Origin: Bacillota bacterium
GTDB taxonomy: Bacteria > Bacillota > UBA4882 > UBA8346
Length of the DNA: 64,000 bases
Assembly (NCBI GenBank): GCA_023417475.1
Contig: JAEZFP010000022.1
Span: 1-64,000 of the forward strand
Direction: 5' to 3'
Position 1 is the first letter of the stretch; each line of letters begins with the position of its first letter. The notes under the pieces are model-generated. The model made no database searches, had not been told where the DNA came from, and worked only from the letters and a program-made list of their open reading frames with translations. Both the position numbers and the translations under genes were made by a program. Shown piece by piece: positions 25,722 to 34,810 of the stretch.

Positions 25722-26731
25722 CCGACAGTTCTCCTCTTCAGCAACAATGCAATCACGAGCGGCGCGCCAAAAAACGAAGTGACGGCGCTGATCGGCAACT
25801 CCAACGGCGCCAAGACGACCCGGGCCGCCAAATCACAGATCCCGGTGACCGCCGCCCCCAGTAAAAAGGTGGCCGGAATCAACAGCCGGTTGTCCGAAGT
25901 CCGGCAGATCATCCGCGCCAAATGCGGCACTGCCAAGCCGATAAAAGCGACCGGACCGCTGAAAGCGGTGACCGCGCCCCCCAATATGCTGGAGATGGCG
26001 ATGATCGCCAAGCGTAAAACGGGAATATTCAAACCGCTGCTTTGGGCGTATCTTTCCCCCAGCAGCAACGCGTTGAGGGGTTTCGACAGCAAAAAGGCGG
26101 TCAGCACTAACGGGATCGCCACTCCGGTTAAGACCAGCGCTTCGGCTAACGTATAACCGGAGAAACTGCCCAAACTCCACAATATAAAATTACGCAACTG
26201 ATCCCGTTGGGCCAACGCCATCAAGCAACTGGTGATACCGCTGCACAAATAACCGACCATCAATCCGGCCACCAATAAGGTAAGCACGTTTTTGACGCGG
26301 CGCGCCAACGCCATCACCAATAACATGACCAAAACTGCGCCCAAGAAAGCGGCGGGCATCATTAACTCCGGCCCGGCGCCGTTCCAGCCGAAAACGCTCC
26401 CCGCCAAAACGGCGACTCCCACCAACAAACTGGAGCCCGAGGAGATCCCTAAGATAAACGAATCGACCACCGGGTTTTGAAAAAAGATCTGCAACAACAA
26501 TCCGGTGACCGCCAATGCCGCGCCGCCAAACGCCGCCGCCAGCGCGCGCGGCAGCCGGATATCCCAAACAATGACTTGAAAGTCTTGGTCGCCGCGGGAG
26601 TGAATCAGGATCTTAACCACCTTGTCCAGGGGGATTTGCACCGATCCCAACGCAATATTGAGTAAAAAAATCGCCAAAGCCAAGCAACTTAGGCCAAGCA
26701 GTACTGAATAACCATATTTCCGCCGTTTCAT
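25718..26731 (-). CDS. btuC: Corrinoid ABC importer permease
   Basis: FecCD-family inner-membrane permease, 337 aa, about ten membrane segments. Seen: DIRLPRALAAAFGGAALAVTGLLLQ (family signature near residue 56), GLAVPHLAR and a C-terminal GAPLVIALLLKR. Moves corrinoid from the periplasmic binding protein to the cytoplasm with BtuD. The stop overlaps the btuD start (ATGA). A 30-base gap separates it from btuF. Confidence 0.92.
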   Translation of the reverse strand: MKRRKYGYSVLLGLSCLALAIFLLNIALGSVQIPLDKVVKILIHSRGDQDFQVIVWDIRLPRALAAAFGGAALAVTGLLLQIFFQNPVVDSFILGISSGSSLLVGVAVLAGSVFGWNGAGPELMMPAAFLGAVLVMLLVMALARRVKNVLTLLVAGLMVGYLCSGITSCLMALAQRDQLRNFILWSLGSFSGYTLAEALVLTGVAIPLVLTAFLLSKPLNALLLGERYAQSSGLNIPVLRLAIIAISSILGGAVTAFSGPVAFIGLAVPHLARMICRTSDNRLLIPATFLLGAAVTGICDLAARVVLAPLELPISAVTSFFGAPLVIALLLKRRTVG

Positions 26732-26761
26732 GTTTCACCCGTCTTTTCCCGTCGCCCAAAT

Positions 26762-27895
26762 TCAACGTAGCTTGACGAAATGCCGTAGCCGGGTTTGGGG
26801 GAAAGCTTCCGGATGGCATAACGCCGCCAGATCGGCAACCACCTCGTCGCTCCGGTCCAACAACTGATTGTACCAAGGTTGCAAACACCAAACCCGCTTT
26901 TGTTTGATCACCGCCAGTTCCGCCAAGACCGGCGCGTTTTGAACCAACGCGGCGATGTTGGGGGTGACCGTGGGAAAGGTTGGACTGATATAGATATCCG
27001 CCCGGCGCGCCAACTGATAGAACTCTTCCAGACTGATATTGATGTTGCCCAGATTCCCGCCGCGTTGCCGCGTCCGGATGAGATACTCTCCGCCCGCCTG
27101 TTGGATCATCCGCGCCACAAACGAGTCGCTGCTCGGAACGTACACTTTTCCGTCATATATCATACTCCAGAGCACTTTGGGCCGGGGAAGCCCCCGCACC
27201 CGTTCGCCCACTCCCAGCGACCGCTTGGCGGCAGCTTGAACGTAAGCCGAAGCCTCCCGGTCTTTTCCGTAAAAGGCGGCCATAAACTTCACCCACTCCA
27301 ACCGCCCTTGCAGATCCGGTTCCAAATAATCGTTATCGACAATATAGGGAATTCCTAATGTCCGCAATCCTTTGATCAGTCGAAACTGCCCGCTGGGTCC
27401 GGTATAGACGAACGCCACTTCCGGCCGGAGCAACCGCATCCGTTCAAAATCCGGACTCATGCTGTCGCCCAGATAGGTGATGGCGCCCGAACCCAACCCC
27501 CGCCTGATCGGGTCCAGAAACCATTCCTCCTCCGGCGTGGTCACCCCCACCACGCTTCGCCATATCTCCCGGTCGGCGAAGGGCCGTAAACAGCACACCT
27601 GGGTCGGAGAGGTAAAAAGCGCCCGTTGCAACGGAATCCGGATTACCGGCATTTTGCTGAACTGCTGCGGGATGGCCTTGCCACGGGGCGCCAGTAAAAA
27701 TACCCGGTTGTTGGCATCACGAATCGTTTTGAAACCATCCTCCAGCTGCGTGATGGCAAATTGCCGCCGCGTCTCCTCCGGGGCTGCGGCAACCGAAACG
27801 ATCCCGGCGCTTGTCCCCTGCCATCCCAACCAACAAACGAAGCTGAGTCCAACCAGGACCCGCCGTAACAAGTTATGAAAACCCGACCGGTTCAT
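26762..27895 (-). CDS. btuF: Corrinoid-binding periplasmic protein
   Basis: Substrate-binding protein of the FecB/BtuF class, 377 aa. A basic start and hydrophobic core (LVGLSFVCWLGW) lead to a likely cleavage near SVAAA, giving a secreted periplasmic protein rather than a lipoprotein, since no lipobox Cys follows. The body has PEVAFVYTGPSG and PKVLWSMIYDGKVYVPSSDSF, as in periplasmic_binding_2 domains (two lobes with a long helix). The ligand call rests on the operon and its cobalamin riboswitch. Related proteins bind iron chelates, so confidence in the ligand is moderate. Confidence 0.85.
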   Translation of the reverse strand: MNRSGFHNLLRRVLVGLSFVCWLGWQGTSAGIVSVAAAPEETRRQFAITQLEDGFKTIRDANNRVFLLAPRGKAIPQQFSKMPVIRIPLQRALFTSPTQVCCLRPFADREIWRSVVGVTTPEEEWFLDPIRRGLGSGAITYLGDSMSPDFERMRLLRPEVAFVYTGPSGQFRLIKGLRTLGIPYIVDNDYLEPDLQGRLEWVKFMAAFYGKDREASAYVQAAAKRSLGVGERVRGLPRPKVLWSMIYDGKVYVPSSDSFVARMIQQAGGEYLIRTRQRGGNLGNINISLEEFYQLARRADIYISPTFPTVTPNIAALVQNAPVLAELAVIKQKRVWCLQPWYNQLLDRSDEVVADLAALCHPEAFPQTRLRHFVKLR

Positions 27896-27910
27896 TCAAC
27901 CATCCCCCAC

Positions 27911-28327
27911 TTATTTAACGGCCCGGGCCTCCAGAGCAATCTTGGTCAACCCCGCCGCTTTGGCCTGATCCAACAGGGTAATTACCGTTTGATAACGGCA
28001 ATCCCGGTCGGCTTTGATCACCAACACCGCCCCCGGCGACTGGGCTTGGAACAAAGTATGCAGTTCGGCGCGGCTCATCCGGTTGCCGTTCCAATAAACC
28101 GCGGCGTCCTTCGCCACCTCCAGCAGCAACCGGGCCGGCGGTTGCACCGTAACCGCTTTGGCTTGGCCGGCTTCCGGCAGATTTACTCCGAATTGCCGGT
28201 TGTTTTCAATAAAAACCGAGGTCATCATGAAAAAAGCGATTAAGGTAATCAAGACGTCGATCAGGTTCATGATCTCCAACCGTGGCGGCGGCAGCGGCTT
28301 CAATTCGATCGGCAACCGTTTAGCCAT
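27911..28327 (-). CDS. exbD: ExbD proton channel subunit
   Basis: Inner-membrane energiser of TonB, 138 aa. One N-terminal membrane segment follows NLIDVLITLIAFFMMTSVF; the Asp in that segment is the conserved proton carrier. The rest is the periplasmic domain (VVKADRDCRYQTVITLLDQAK). The ATG at 28327 overlaps the exbB stop (ATGGCTAA). A 36-base in-frame extension upstream is unlikely to be translated. Confidence 0.93.
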   Translation of the reverse strand: MAKRLPIELKPLPPPRLEIMNLIDVLITLIAFFMMTSVFIENNRQFGVNLPEAGQAKAVTVQPPARLLLEVAKDAAVYWNGNRMSRAELHTLFQAQSPGAVLVIKADRDCRYQTVITLLDQAKAAGLTKIALEARAVK

Positions 28328-28766
28328 GGTCCCGCTCCGTCCGGATCGCGGTGTTGTAGTCATAGACGTAATCTTCCAAGCGGGAATTGAAGTAATTATA
28401 AAAAGCCGTGGCGATGATGGTGATTAACAGCCCCGCCGCCGTCGTGATCAACGCTTCGGCAATCCCCAAACTAAGCAACTTGGGGTTGTAAACACCAGTT
28501 TGTTTGCCAAGCAGATTGAAACATTTCATCAAGCCGGTGACCGTCCCCAGTAAACCCAACATCGGCGCGATGACCATCAGCGTATATAACGTCATCAGAT
28601 GCCGGCGGAGCTTTTTAATCTCCAACGCCGGATTGTCCCGTTCGCTCAAGGGCGTCGGCAAGGTTTTGGCAAAAACGTAGAGCCGTTCGCCGATAATCGC
28701 CACCATCAGCACCGAACAGAGCAGTAAGGGAATGATAAAGAAGCCGCCTTGCTGTAGAATGTTCAT
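28320..28766 (-). CDS. exbB: ExbB proton channel subunit
   Basis: MotA/TolQ/ExbB-family inner-membrane protein, short (148 aa) with three membrane segments (GFFIIPLLLCSVLMVAIIGERLY; MLGLLGTVTGLMKCF; GIAEALITTAAGLLITIIA). The TolQ-family motif in GLLGTVTG and EALITTAAGL is clear. Forms the TonB-energising proton channel with ExbD. Overlaps tonB by 4 bases. Confidence 0.93.
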   Translation of the reverse strand: MNILQQGGFFIIPLLLCSVLMVAIIGERLYVFAKTLPTPLSERDNPALEIKKLRRHLMTLYTLMVIAPMLGLLGTVTGLMKCFNLLGKQTGVYNPKLLSLGIAEALITTAAGLLITIIATAFYNYFNSRLEDYVYDYNTAIRTERDHG

Positions 28767-29599
28767 TTTGAAGCCTCCAAATTGAACTGATGACTCTGAA
28801 TTTTGATTGATTCAACGGGTTTCCCATCTTTTAAAGCCGGTTTATACTTCCACAAGCGACCAGCTTGAATCGCCGCCTTATCCATACAATCGTACCCGCT
28901 GGATTGAATGACGATAATCTGACCGACTCTGCCATTCTTCAATATTTGTACTTGCAATTTTACCACGCCCTGCCATCCATTGTCCCTAGCCTCTTTGGGA
29001 TAGATCGGTTCAATTTTGTCACGTAAAATTGCCGGGTGGTCAACCACCGCACTACCGGTCGGATTCATACCATTCCCTGTCGGTCCCGGGAATACGGGTT
29101 GATTCCCCGCACTCGTGCCCTGACTGCTTGAACCTATGGTGTTCAATGATACGTTGACATTCGCCCCAACTTCCTTGCCGGTATGCGGAGCGCTCTCTAC
29201 ATTTCCCTGGTTATTTGCAACGTTTGATAAGTTATGCGCCCCGGTTTCAGCGGTTATTTGATATCTTTTCGTCGTCCCTTCGGGCATGGGTACTTCGGAC
29301 GGGGGTGGAGCCGCCGAAACCGGAGCGACTTTGCTTGCTTGATCATCATTATTGGGCTGCTGGTTACCGAGCTGAGGCTTGTGAGTGAGCAACCGGTTAA
29401 CATTTACCGGTTTAAGTTGATTTTTACTCGGATTAACTTTTAATTGAAACTGACCCGATTCGCTGACACCGGAATCGTTTATCATTTCAAAATATACTGG
29501 TGATTCCGGCAACCCTCGGTCAACGGGTAGTAAAATGATTAAACCCCCAAGAACGACGCCATGAAAAATCACCGATCCAATCAACCAGCGACTCCACAT
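28763..29599 (-). CDS. tonB: TonB energy transducer
   Basis: Inner-membrane-anchored protein that drives outer-membrane receptors, 278 aa. Residues 1-25 form a single membrane anchor (WLIGSVIFHGVVLGGLIILL). A low-complexity periplasmic linker rich in Asn, Gln, Pro and Thr follows, less Pro-Lys-rich than in Proteobacteria. The C-terminal TonB domain (PIYPKEARDNGWQGVVKLQVQ, SSGYDCMDKAAI, WKYKPALKDGKPV) contacts the TonB box of the receptor encoded next door. Confidence 0.93.
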   Translation of the reverse strand: MWSRWLIGSVIFHGVVLGGLIILLPVDRGLPESPVYFEMINDSGVSESGQFQLKVNPSKNQLKPVNVNRLLTHKPQLGNQQPNNDDQASKVAPVSAAPPPSEVPMPEGTTKRYQITAETGAHNLSNVANNQGNVESAPHTGKEVGANVNVSLNTIGSSSQGTSAGNQPVFPGPTGNGMNPTGSAVVDHPAILRDKIEPIYPKEARDNGWQGVVKLQVQILKNGRVGQIIVIQSSGYDCMDKAAIQAGRLWKYKPALKDGKPVESIKIQSHQFNLEASK

Positions 29600-29615
29600 T
29601 TTAATCCATCCTTAA

Positions 29616-31427
29616 TTAAAAGGTATAATTCAACGTTAACAGGCCCGATCGTCCCGGCATGGGATAATCGGTATGTACTTCATATTTTTCGTCGGTGATA
29701 TTGGCGATGTTGAGATTCATGTTGAAGTTCGAATGAAACCGATAACGCCAATTTAGGTTTGCAATTCCGTAATTGGGCATTTTCACTTCCCTAGAACTCC
29801 AGTCGGCAAAGAACTTCGTCTGATTGGTACGATCGATAATATATCGGTAGTTTACGTTCAAGTCATATTTTGGTTTACTAACTCCAAAAGTCAAATTTAG
29901 ATTCTGGCGTCCAAATAAATTATTCTCTTGATAATTGCCAGTGTTGTTTTTATCATCCTCACGGTCGATGATCTGATAACTAATTCCCTGGGTGAGCGAT
30001 TCATTCCAATTCCGTTTCCATCCAAGCACGACTCCTTTGGTACGCGATTGGGCGACGTTTGACGCTTTATATTGTGATGCAATATTAACCCATTCGATCC
30101 CGTCTTCAAGACGATTTCGAAACGCGTTGACTGTCCACGCCGAAGCTCCTTGGCGAATTTCAGCATTAACATCGAACCGTTTTCCTTTTTCGGGTTTCAA
30201 ATCGGAGTTATCGACGCCTTGGTAATACAATTCATTAACGGTGGGCACCCGAAAACTTTCACCATAACCGTATTTTAACGTCAAATTATTGGTGACGTTA
30301 TGGATCAATGCAACTCTAGGCGTTACCGGTGAATTATACTTCGTGCTAAAGTCGCGTCGTACCCCGCCAACCAAGCGAAGATTATCAGCGAGCTTCCACG
30401 TATCCTGGGCAAAAACCCCCCAATCGTTTTGGGTACGGTCTCCCGCTTGCGAACTGTGAATAAACGACCGTTTGGTCGCCAAACCGGTGATTATTTCTTG
30501 ATTTCCTACGTTATAAAGGCCGGCCAGATCCGTTCCGTAATTCGTGATACGGTAATGATCCTCCGTATATTCCTGGTATTGTTCATCCCAAAGCTGACTA
30601 TAAACTTTATACTCCCAAATCCCATTCAATATTTGCTCTTTCCCGCTCAAATGAATCTGATAGTTTTCATCTTCCTGGTCAGCCTGTATGCTCGGAATTT
30701 GAAGTGAACCGGGTATTTGCGCATTTTTCTTGCTGGCATTTAAGTACAGTTTCAAATAGTTCCGCTCGGTTTCGTAAAAATTATATTGAGCGTTGAAAAA
30801 ATTGTTATAAGCGCCGGAACGTTCCCGGTCGCCTTGCGTAGCATTACTGCCAATCGCCAAACCCCATTTATCATGAATTGAAGTATAATTAAATTTGCCC
30901 GTCTCGAAGCTTCCCCCGGCAATCGCCACTTTTTCCTGCGCTTTCCCCGTCAAATCGGTGATGATATTGACAACACCACCAAGCGCGTTGCCACCATACA
31001 AGGCCGACAACGGACCATGGGCTATTTCAATCCGTTCTACGCCGGAAGCGGGATAACAACTTAAGTCCACTTGACCCAAAGTCCCGGTATTCGCTGGAAT
31101 CCCATTAATCATAATTAATGTCTGTTCGGTTTTTGCGCCATCGACTTGCACATTGGCCGTACCGGTACTACTATATTGGGAAACATCGATCCCGTTTTCA
31201 ATTAACACATCCGCTACACTACCCTGACTACTACCGGACTTCTCAATGTCGTCTTTTGTAATGACTTCGGTGTGTCCCGGCGCTTCCGACTGTGGCTGTT
31301 CGGTCCGACTGGCGGTGACCACCACTTCGTCCTCCTCGTAAACATTTTCTGCGGCATTAGCCACTACAAAAAGGCAATTCCATATTATCAACGTTATAAT
31401 GAAAACCCGTAACCATTGACGTTTCAC
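29616..31427 (-). CDS. btuB: TonB-dependent corrinoid receptor, BtuB-like
   Basis: Outer-membrane receptor, 603 aa from the GTG at 31427, which has GGAGGAAATCAA before it (the open frame continues 186 bases upstream into the riboswitch leader). A signal peptide (FIITLIIWNCLFVVANAAE) is followed by the TonB box DEVVVTASR, as in BtuB, then the plug domain (GTLGQVDLSCYPASGVERIEI, GPLSALYGGNALGGVVNI) and a 22-strand barrel ending in aromatic F (LLTLNYTF). A corrinoid role is supported by the cobalamin riboswitch directly upstream. Its presence implies an outer membrane. Confidence 0.93.
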   Translation of the reverse strand: MKRQWLRVFIITLIIWNCLFVVANAAENVYEEDEVVVTASRTEQPQSEAPGHTEVITKDDIEKSGSSQGSVADVLIENGIDVSQYSSTGTANVQVDGAKTEQTLIMINGIPANTGTLGQVDLSCYPASGVERIEIAHGPLSALYGGNALGGVVNIITDLTGKAQEKVAIAGGSFETGKFNYTSIHDKWGLAIGSNATQGDRERSGAYNNFFNAQYNFYETERNYLKLYLNASKKNAQIPGSLQIPSIQADQEDENYQIHLSGKEQILNGIWEYKVYSQLWDEQYQEYTEDHYRITNYGTDLAGLYNVGNQEIITGLATKRSFIHSSQAGDRTQNDWGVFAQDTWKLADNLRLVGGVRRDFSTKYNSPVTPRVALIHNVTNNLTLKYGYGESFRVPTVNELYYQGVDNSDLKPEKGKRFDVNAEIRQGASAWTVNAFRNRLEDGIEWVNIASQYKASNVAQSRTKGVVLGWKRNWNESLTQGISYQIIDREDDKNNTGNYQENNLFGRQNLNLTFGVSKPKYDLNVNYRYIIDRTNQTKFFADWSSREVKMPNYGIANLNWRYRFHSNFNMNLNIANITDEKYEVHTDYPMPGRSGLLTLNYTF

Positions 31428-31525
31428 TTGATTTCCTCCTCGATTTGAAATTGACGGCAAAGTTTTCCGTGGAACAAGCCGCATGACCCCGCTAGCCAAC
31501 AATATTCGGCTGCCAAAAACAGCAA

Positions 31526-31559
31526 AAGCCCTTAACCTGGTCATAGAGGTTAAAGGCTT
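31526..31559 (-). terminator. Riboswitch-linked intrinsic terminator
   Basis: A 13-bp inverted repeat (31526-31538 with 31547-31559, one G-U pair) followed on the minus strand by TTTTGCTGTTTTTGG. It sits between the cobalamin aptamer and btuB, so it is the likely expression platform. Confidence 0.85.
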
Positions 31560-31768
31560 AAAAAATCGCGCAGTCATCCTCCTATTCTCCGTAGGTCTGA
31601 TTGGATTACTCAAGGCAGGTCTCCTGACTTCAGGATCATCATTTCCGGTAACCCCTTCCCGGTTGAACCCCAGTGGGTTACGTTACCAAACTCCCCTGTT
31701 ACAGTGGCGGGACCGTACCGGATTGACACCGGTTTCCCTATTAAGCCGCAAGGCGCCTTGAATGATAT
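31560..31768 (-). promoter_or_regulatory. Cobalamin riboswitch
   Basis: On the minus strand the stretch has the conserved aptamer pieces in order: AGGGAAACCGGTG near 31745-31730, TACGGTCCCGCCACTGTAA (GCCACTG core) near 31715-31698, and AGTCAGGAGACCTGCC (B12 box) near 31635-31615. Adenosylcobalamin (or another corrinoid) binding would favour the terminator at 31526-31559 and shut off btuB-tonB-exbBD-btuFCD when the vitamin is plentiful. The exact ends are approximate. Confidence 0.95.
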
Positions 31769-31889
31769 GCTACTATCTCTTTATTATAGACTGTACGGTA
31801 AAACTGGTCAATTATACCGTGAAAATTGTTGGCGCGCAACCAAAATTTCCGAAATGGCAAAAGTCCAATCTTTCCGAACCTCGGTTATA

Positions 31890-31932
31890 TTGACTTGTCA
31901 ATCGCAGTATACTATGATTTATACGTATCAAT
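31890..31932 (+). promoter_or_regulatory. Promoter and LacI-type operator
   Basis: -35 TTGACT (31890-31895), 17-base spacer, -10 TATGAT (31913-31918). TTATACGTATCAAT (31919-31932) follows at once and would cover the transcription start, an ideal site for a repressor. The same 14 bases recur at 32988-33001 before the exporter gene. On the other strand this stretch is upstream of the corrinoid operon's leader. Confidence 0.8.
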
Positions 31933-31958
31933 AAAATAACTTTCGCCACGGAGTCACG

Positions 31959-32969
31959 ATGATTAAGTCCTCCCATATTTCCAGTAAGGATGTGGCCAAA
32001 GCGGCCGGCGTCTCCCAAGCGACCGTCTCCTATGTCCTCAATAACGTAGCCGGAGTGAAGATCAAACCGGAGACGCGGGAGTTGGTCCTGGCGACCGCGA
32101 AACGTCTCAATTATCACCCGAACGTCATCGCCCGGAGCATGCGCCTGAAGCGGTCAATGTCGATCGGGATCGTTTCCGACAAAAACGTCTCCAACTTCAA
32201 CTTCATGAAGACGCTGGAAGGGATTAAAGACGCCCTGCTGCCGCAGAATTATTCGATCACCCTTTGTTTTGAACGTTCCGCCGAGATTGAAACCGCCGAA
32301 CATATCCGTTATTACAATTCCAACCGGATTGACGGGATCATCTTCGCCTTGGCCCATCTCGCCGACGATCATCACGCATACTTAGTCCGGCACAATATTC
32401 CGTTTGTCGTAATCCATCCCAACCTCCAAGCGGAAATGGCCAATCTGGTCAAGACCGAATTGGATAGCGCCATCGCCGCCGCCGTCGCCAGCTTAACCCG
32501 CAAAGGCGTCAGTGAGATCGCCTTTTGGGGAACGGGGGCGGGTGACCCTGCGGACCGGCGCTTTCGGGGGTACTGCAAGGCATTGTCCCACTACCAGCTG
32601 GCGTTTAATGATCAAATCCTGTTAAAAACGCTCCCGGGCGAAACCGGACTGGCCGACACTTTTGACCAATATCTTCGCGATCGCGGTCATTTACCCCGGG
32701 CAGTGTTATGCGAGACCACTACTATCGGCTTTCAGTTACTCCGTTACGCCGCGGCGCATCAAATCGCGGTCCCGCGGGAAATGGCGGTTATTGCCATCGG
32801 CGCCTCCAGATTCTCGCCTCTTTCCGCACCGGCGTTGTCGGCCATTGAAAGTCCCCTGTACGACATGGGCTTCACCGGTTGCGAGATGTTATTCGACATC
32901 ATGAACGGTAATTCCCATCAACACCTGGTCGTTTTGGAATGGACGTTGGTTGAAAGGGAATCCAGTTGA
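31959..32969 (+). CDS. LacI/GalR-family regulator of the adjacent ABC exporter
   Basis: 336-aa repressor. N-terminal helix-turn-helix and hinge (ISSKDVAKAAGVSQATVSYVLNN, NYHPNVIARSMR), then a sugar-binding-protein-like sensor domain (RSMSIGIVSDKNVSNFNF, RIDGIIFA). It shares a 14-base operator-like sequence with the downstream ABC exporter gene, so autoregulation and control of the exporter are likely. LacI members usually sense sugars; control of an exporter pair is less common. Confidence 0.92.
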   Translation: MIKSSHISSKDVAKAAGVSQATVSYVLNNVAGVKIKPETRELVLATAKRLNYHPNVIARSMRLKRSMSIGIVSDKNVSNFNFMKTLEGIKDALLPQNYSITLCFERSAEIETAEHIRYYNSNRIDGIIFALAHLADDHHAYLVRHNIPFVVIHPNLQAEMANLVKTELDSAIAAAVASLTRKGVSEIAFWGTGAGDPADRRFRGYCKALSHYQLAFNDQILLKTLPGETGLADTFDQYLRDRGHLPRAVLCETTTIGFQLLRYAAAHQIAVPREMAVIAIGASRFSPLSAPALSAIESPLYDMGFTGCEMLFDIMNGNSHQHLVVLEWTLVERESS

Positions 32970-32987
32970 TTTTTGCCGTCAAATAAC

Positions 32988-33001
32988 TTATACGTATCAA
33001 T
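32988..33001 (+). promoter_or_regulatory. LacI-type operator before exporter genes
   Basis: TTATACGTATCAAT, identical to the sequence at 31919-31932. The core TATACGTATC is nearly palindromic. It lies 45 bases before the exporter start. Confidence 0.75.
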
Positions 33002-33046
33002 TCGATTCCGCTTGAATTATCCTCAAATAAAACTAAAGGTGAAATC

Positions 33047-34810
33047 ATGATCAAAGAACTGATCTTCCACGAGTTTGTCCGGAAAAATGCCTGGAAGTAC
33101 GCTTTGGGCATCACTATCCTGGTGGCGTCCAGCTTCACGCAGCTGGTCATCCCCAAGCTGCTGGGCTACATTATCGACTGTTTGAAGCTACGCTCGCTCA
33201 GTCAGCACCAGATCGTCTGGATAACCTTGCAGATGCTTGGCATATCGGCCGTCCTTTTTTTGCTCAAAAACGGCTGGCGTTATTTGTTGATCGGCCGGGC
33301 CCGGGATCTGGAGTGTTTTCTCCGGGCGAAGCTCTTTGCCCATTTACAAACCTTGCCGGTGCAATTTTACAATAATAAAAAAACCGGCGACCTGATGGCT
33401 TACGCCATTAACGACTTAAACGCGGTCCGGCAGGCCTTCGCCTTCGGACTGGTCTTTCTGATCGACGGAATCATTGTCAATCTGGCCTCGGTGGTGGTGA
33501 TGGTCAAGACCATTCACCCGGTCTTGACCGCGGTGGCGCTGGGACCGATCATCCTGGCGGTGGTGGTCATTGTCGGACTGAAGCAACCGATCCGCCAAAA
33601 CTTCACCAAGGTTCAAGAGTCGTTCGCCAATATTTCCGAAAAAACCCAGGAGAATATCACCGGAATCCGGGTGGTCAAAGCCTATGTCCAGGAGGAGGCG
33701 GAAATTGCCAAGATCAAAGCCGCCGGCCAACTCCGGGTCGATGCGCAGCTGGCTTACGTCAAACTCTCGGCGCTGTTGGTGCCGGCGGTCCAAGTCTGTT
33801 TTGGCGTCAGTTACACCCTGGTTTTGATCATCGGCAGCGCTTATGTTGCCAAGGGTGTGATCAGTTTGGGCGATTTCATCGCGTTCAACACCTATCTCGC
33901 GTTGTTGTCCGGACCGGTCAACAACACCGGAAAGCTGGTCGAGGTCTGGCAACGCGCCTTGGCCTCCATGAAGCGGTTGGATGATATCCTGATTACCAAA
34001 ACCAATATCGTCGACGACCATCCCACCTTTAGCGAACCGCGTTTGGCGGGCCAGGTCCGGATCAACGACTTGAACTTCACCTACCCCGGGACACGGCGGC
34101 GGGCGTTAAAAGAGATCAATATCGAATTGGCCGCCGGCAAAACGCTGGCGGTGATCGGCAAAACCGGCAGCGGTAAAACCACCCTGATCAATCTGTTATT
34201 GCGTCTCTATCCGGTTGAACGGGGCCATATCTTCCTCGACGGCAAGGATATCAACGATATTCCCATCGCGACCATTCGCGACAATATCGGCTGCGTTCCG
34301 CAGGACAACTTTCTCTTCTCCGCTTCGATCAAAGAGAATATTGAGTTTTTCCGGCCGGAGTATAGTGATGAAGCCATTGAAGAAGCAGCCAAAATGTCCA
34401 GCGTCTACGAGAATATCGTCGACTTTCCGGAGGGCTTCGAAACAGTGGTCGGCGAACGGGGCGTAACCCTCTCCGGCGGTCAAAAGCAACGGATCTCCAT
34501 CGCCCGGGCGCTGATCAAAGACCCGGCGATCCTGGTCCTGGACGACAGCCTCTCCGCCGTCGACACTCAAACCGAGGAAGCGATTCTCGGCAATATCAAA
34601 GCGGTGCTCAAAGGGCGGACCGGCATCATCATCGCCCATCGCGTCTCCACCATCAAACATGCCGACGAGATTATCGTCCTGGAGCGCGGCCGGATCGTCG
34701 AACGCGGCGCCCATGAAACCCTTCTGTCGCTGCAGGGTTATTATTATCGCCTTTACCAATCCCAATTGGCCGAAACCAACCTGACGCTGATGGAGGAGAC
34801 CGCCATATGA
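33047..34810 (+). CDS. Heterodimeric ABC exporter, degenerate-site subunit
   Basis: Six membrane segments (ABC transporter type 1 domain, residues 1-310) plus an ATPase domain, 587 aa. Walker A GKTGSGKTT, signature LSGGQKQRISIARAL, Walker B LVLDDSLSAVD, H-loop IAHRVS. The residue after Walker B is Asp, not the catalytic Glu, so this is the inactive-site half of a BmrCD/LmrCD/TM287-288-type heterodimer. Overlaps the partner gene by 4 bases. The substrate (drug, lipid, peptide or sugar compound) is unknown. Confidence 0.92.
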   Translation: MIKELIFHEFVRKNAWKYALGITILVASSFTQLVIPKLLGYIIDCLKLRSLSQHQIVWITLQMLGISAVLFLLKNGWRYLLIGRARDLECFLRAKLFAHLQTLPVQFYNNKKTGDLMAYAINDLNAVRQAFAFGLVFLIDGIIVNLASVVVMVKTIHPVLTAVALGPIILAVVVIVGLKQPIRQNFTKVQESFANISEKTQENITGIRVVKAYVQEEAEIAKIKAAGQLRVDAQLAYVKLSALLVPAVQVCFGVSYTLVLIIGSAYVAKGVISLGDFIAFNTYLALLSGPVNNTGKLVEVWQRALASMKRLDDILITKTNIVDDHPTFSEPRLAGQVRINDLNFTYPGTRRRALKEINIELAAGKTLAVIGKTGSGKTTLINLLLRLYPVERGHIFLDGKDINDIPIATIRDNIGCVPQDNFLFSASIKENIEFFRPEYSDEAIEEAAKMSSVYENIVDFPEGFETVVGERGVTLSGGQKQRISIARALIKDPAILVLDDSLSAVDTQTEEAILGNIKAVLKGRTGIIIAHRVSTIKHADEIIVLERGRIVERGAHETLLSLQGYYYRLYQSQLAETNLTLMEETAI

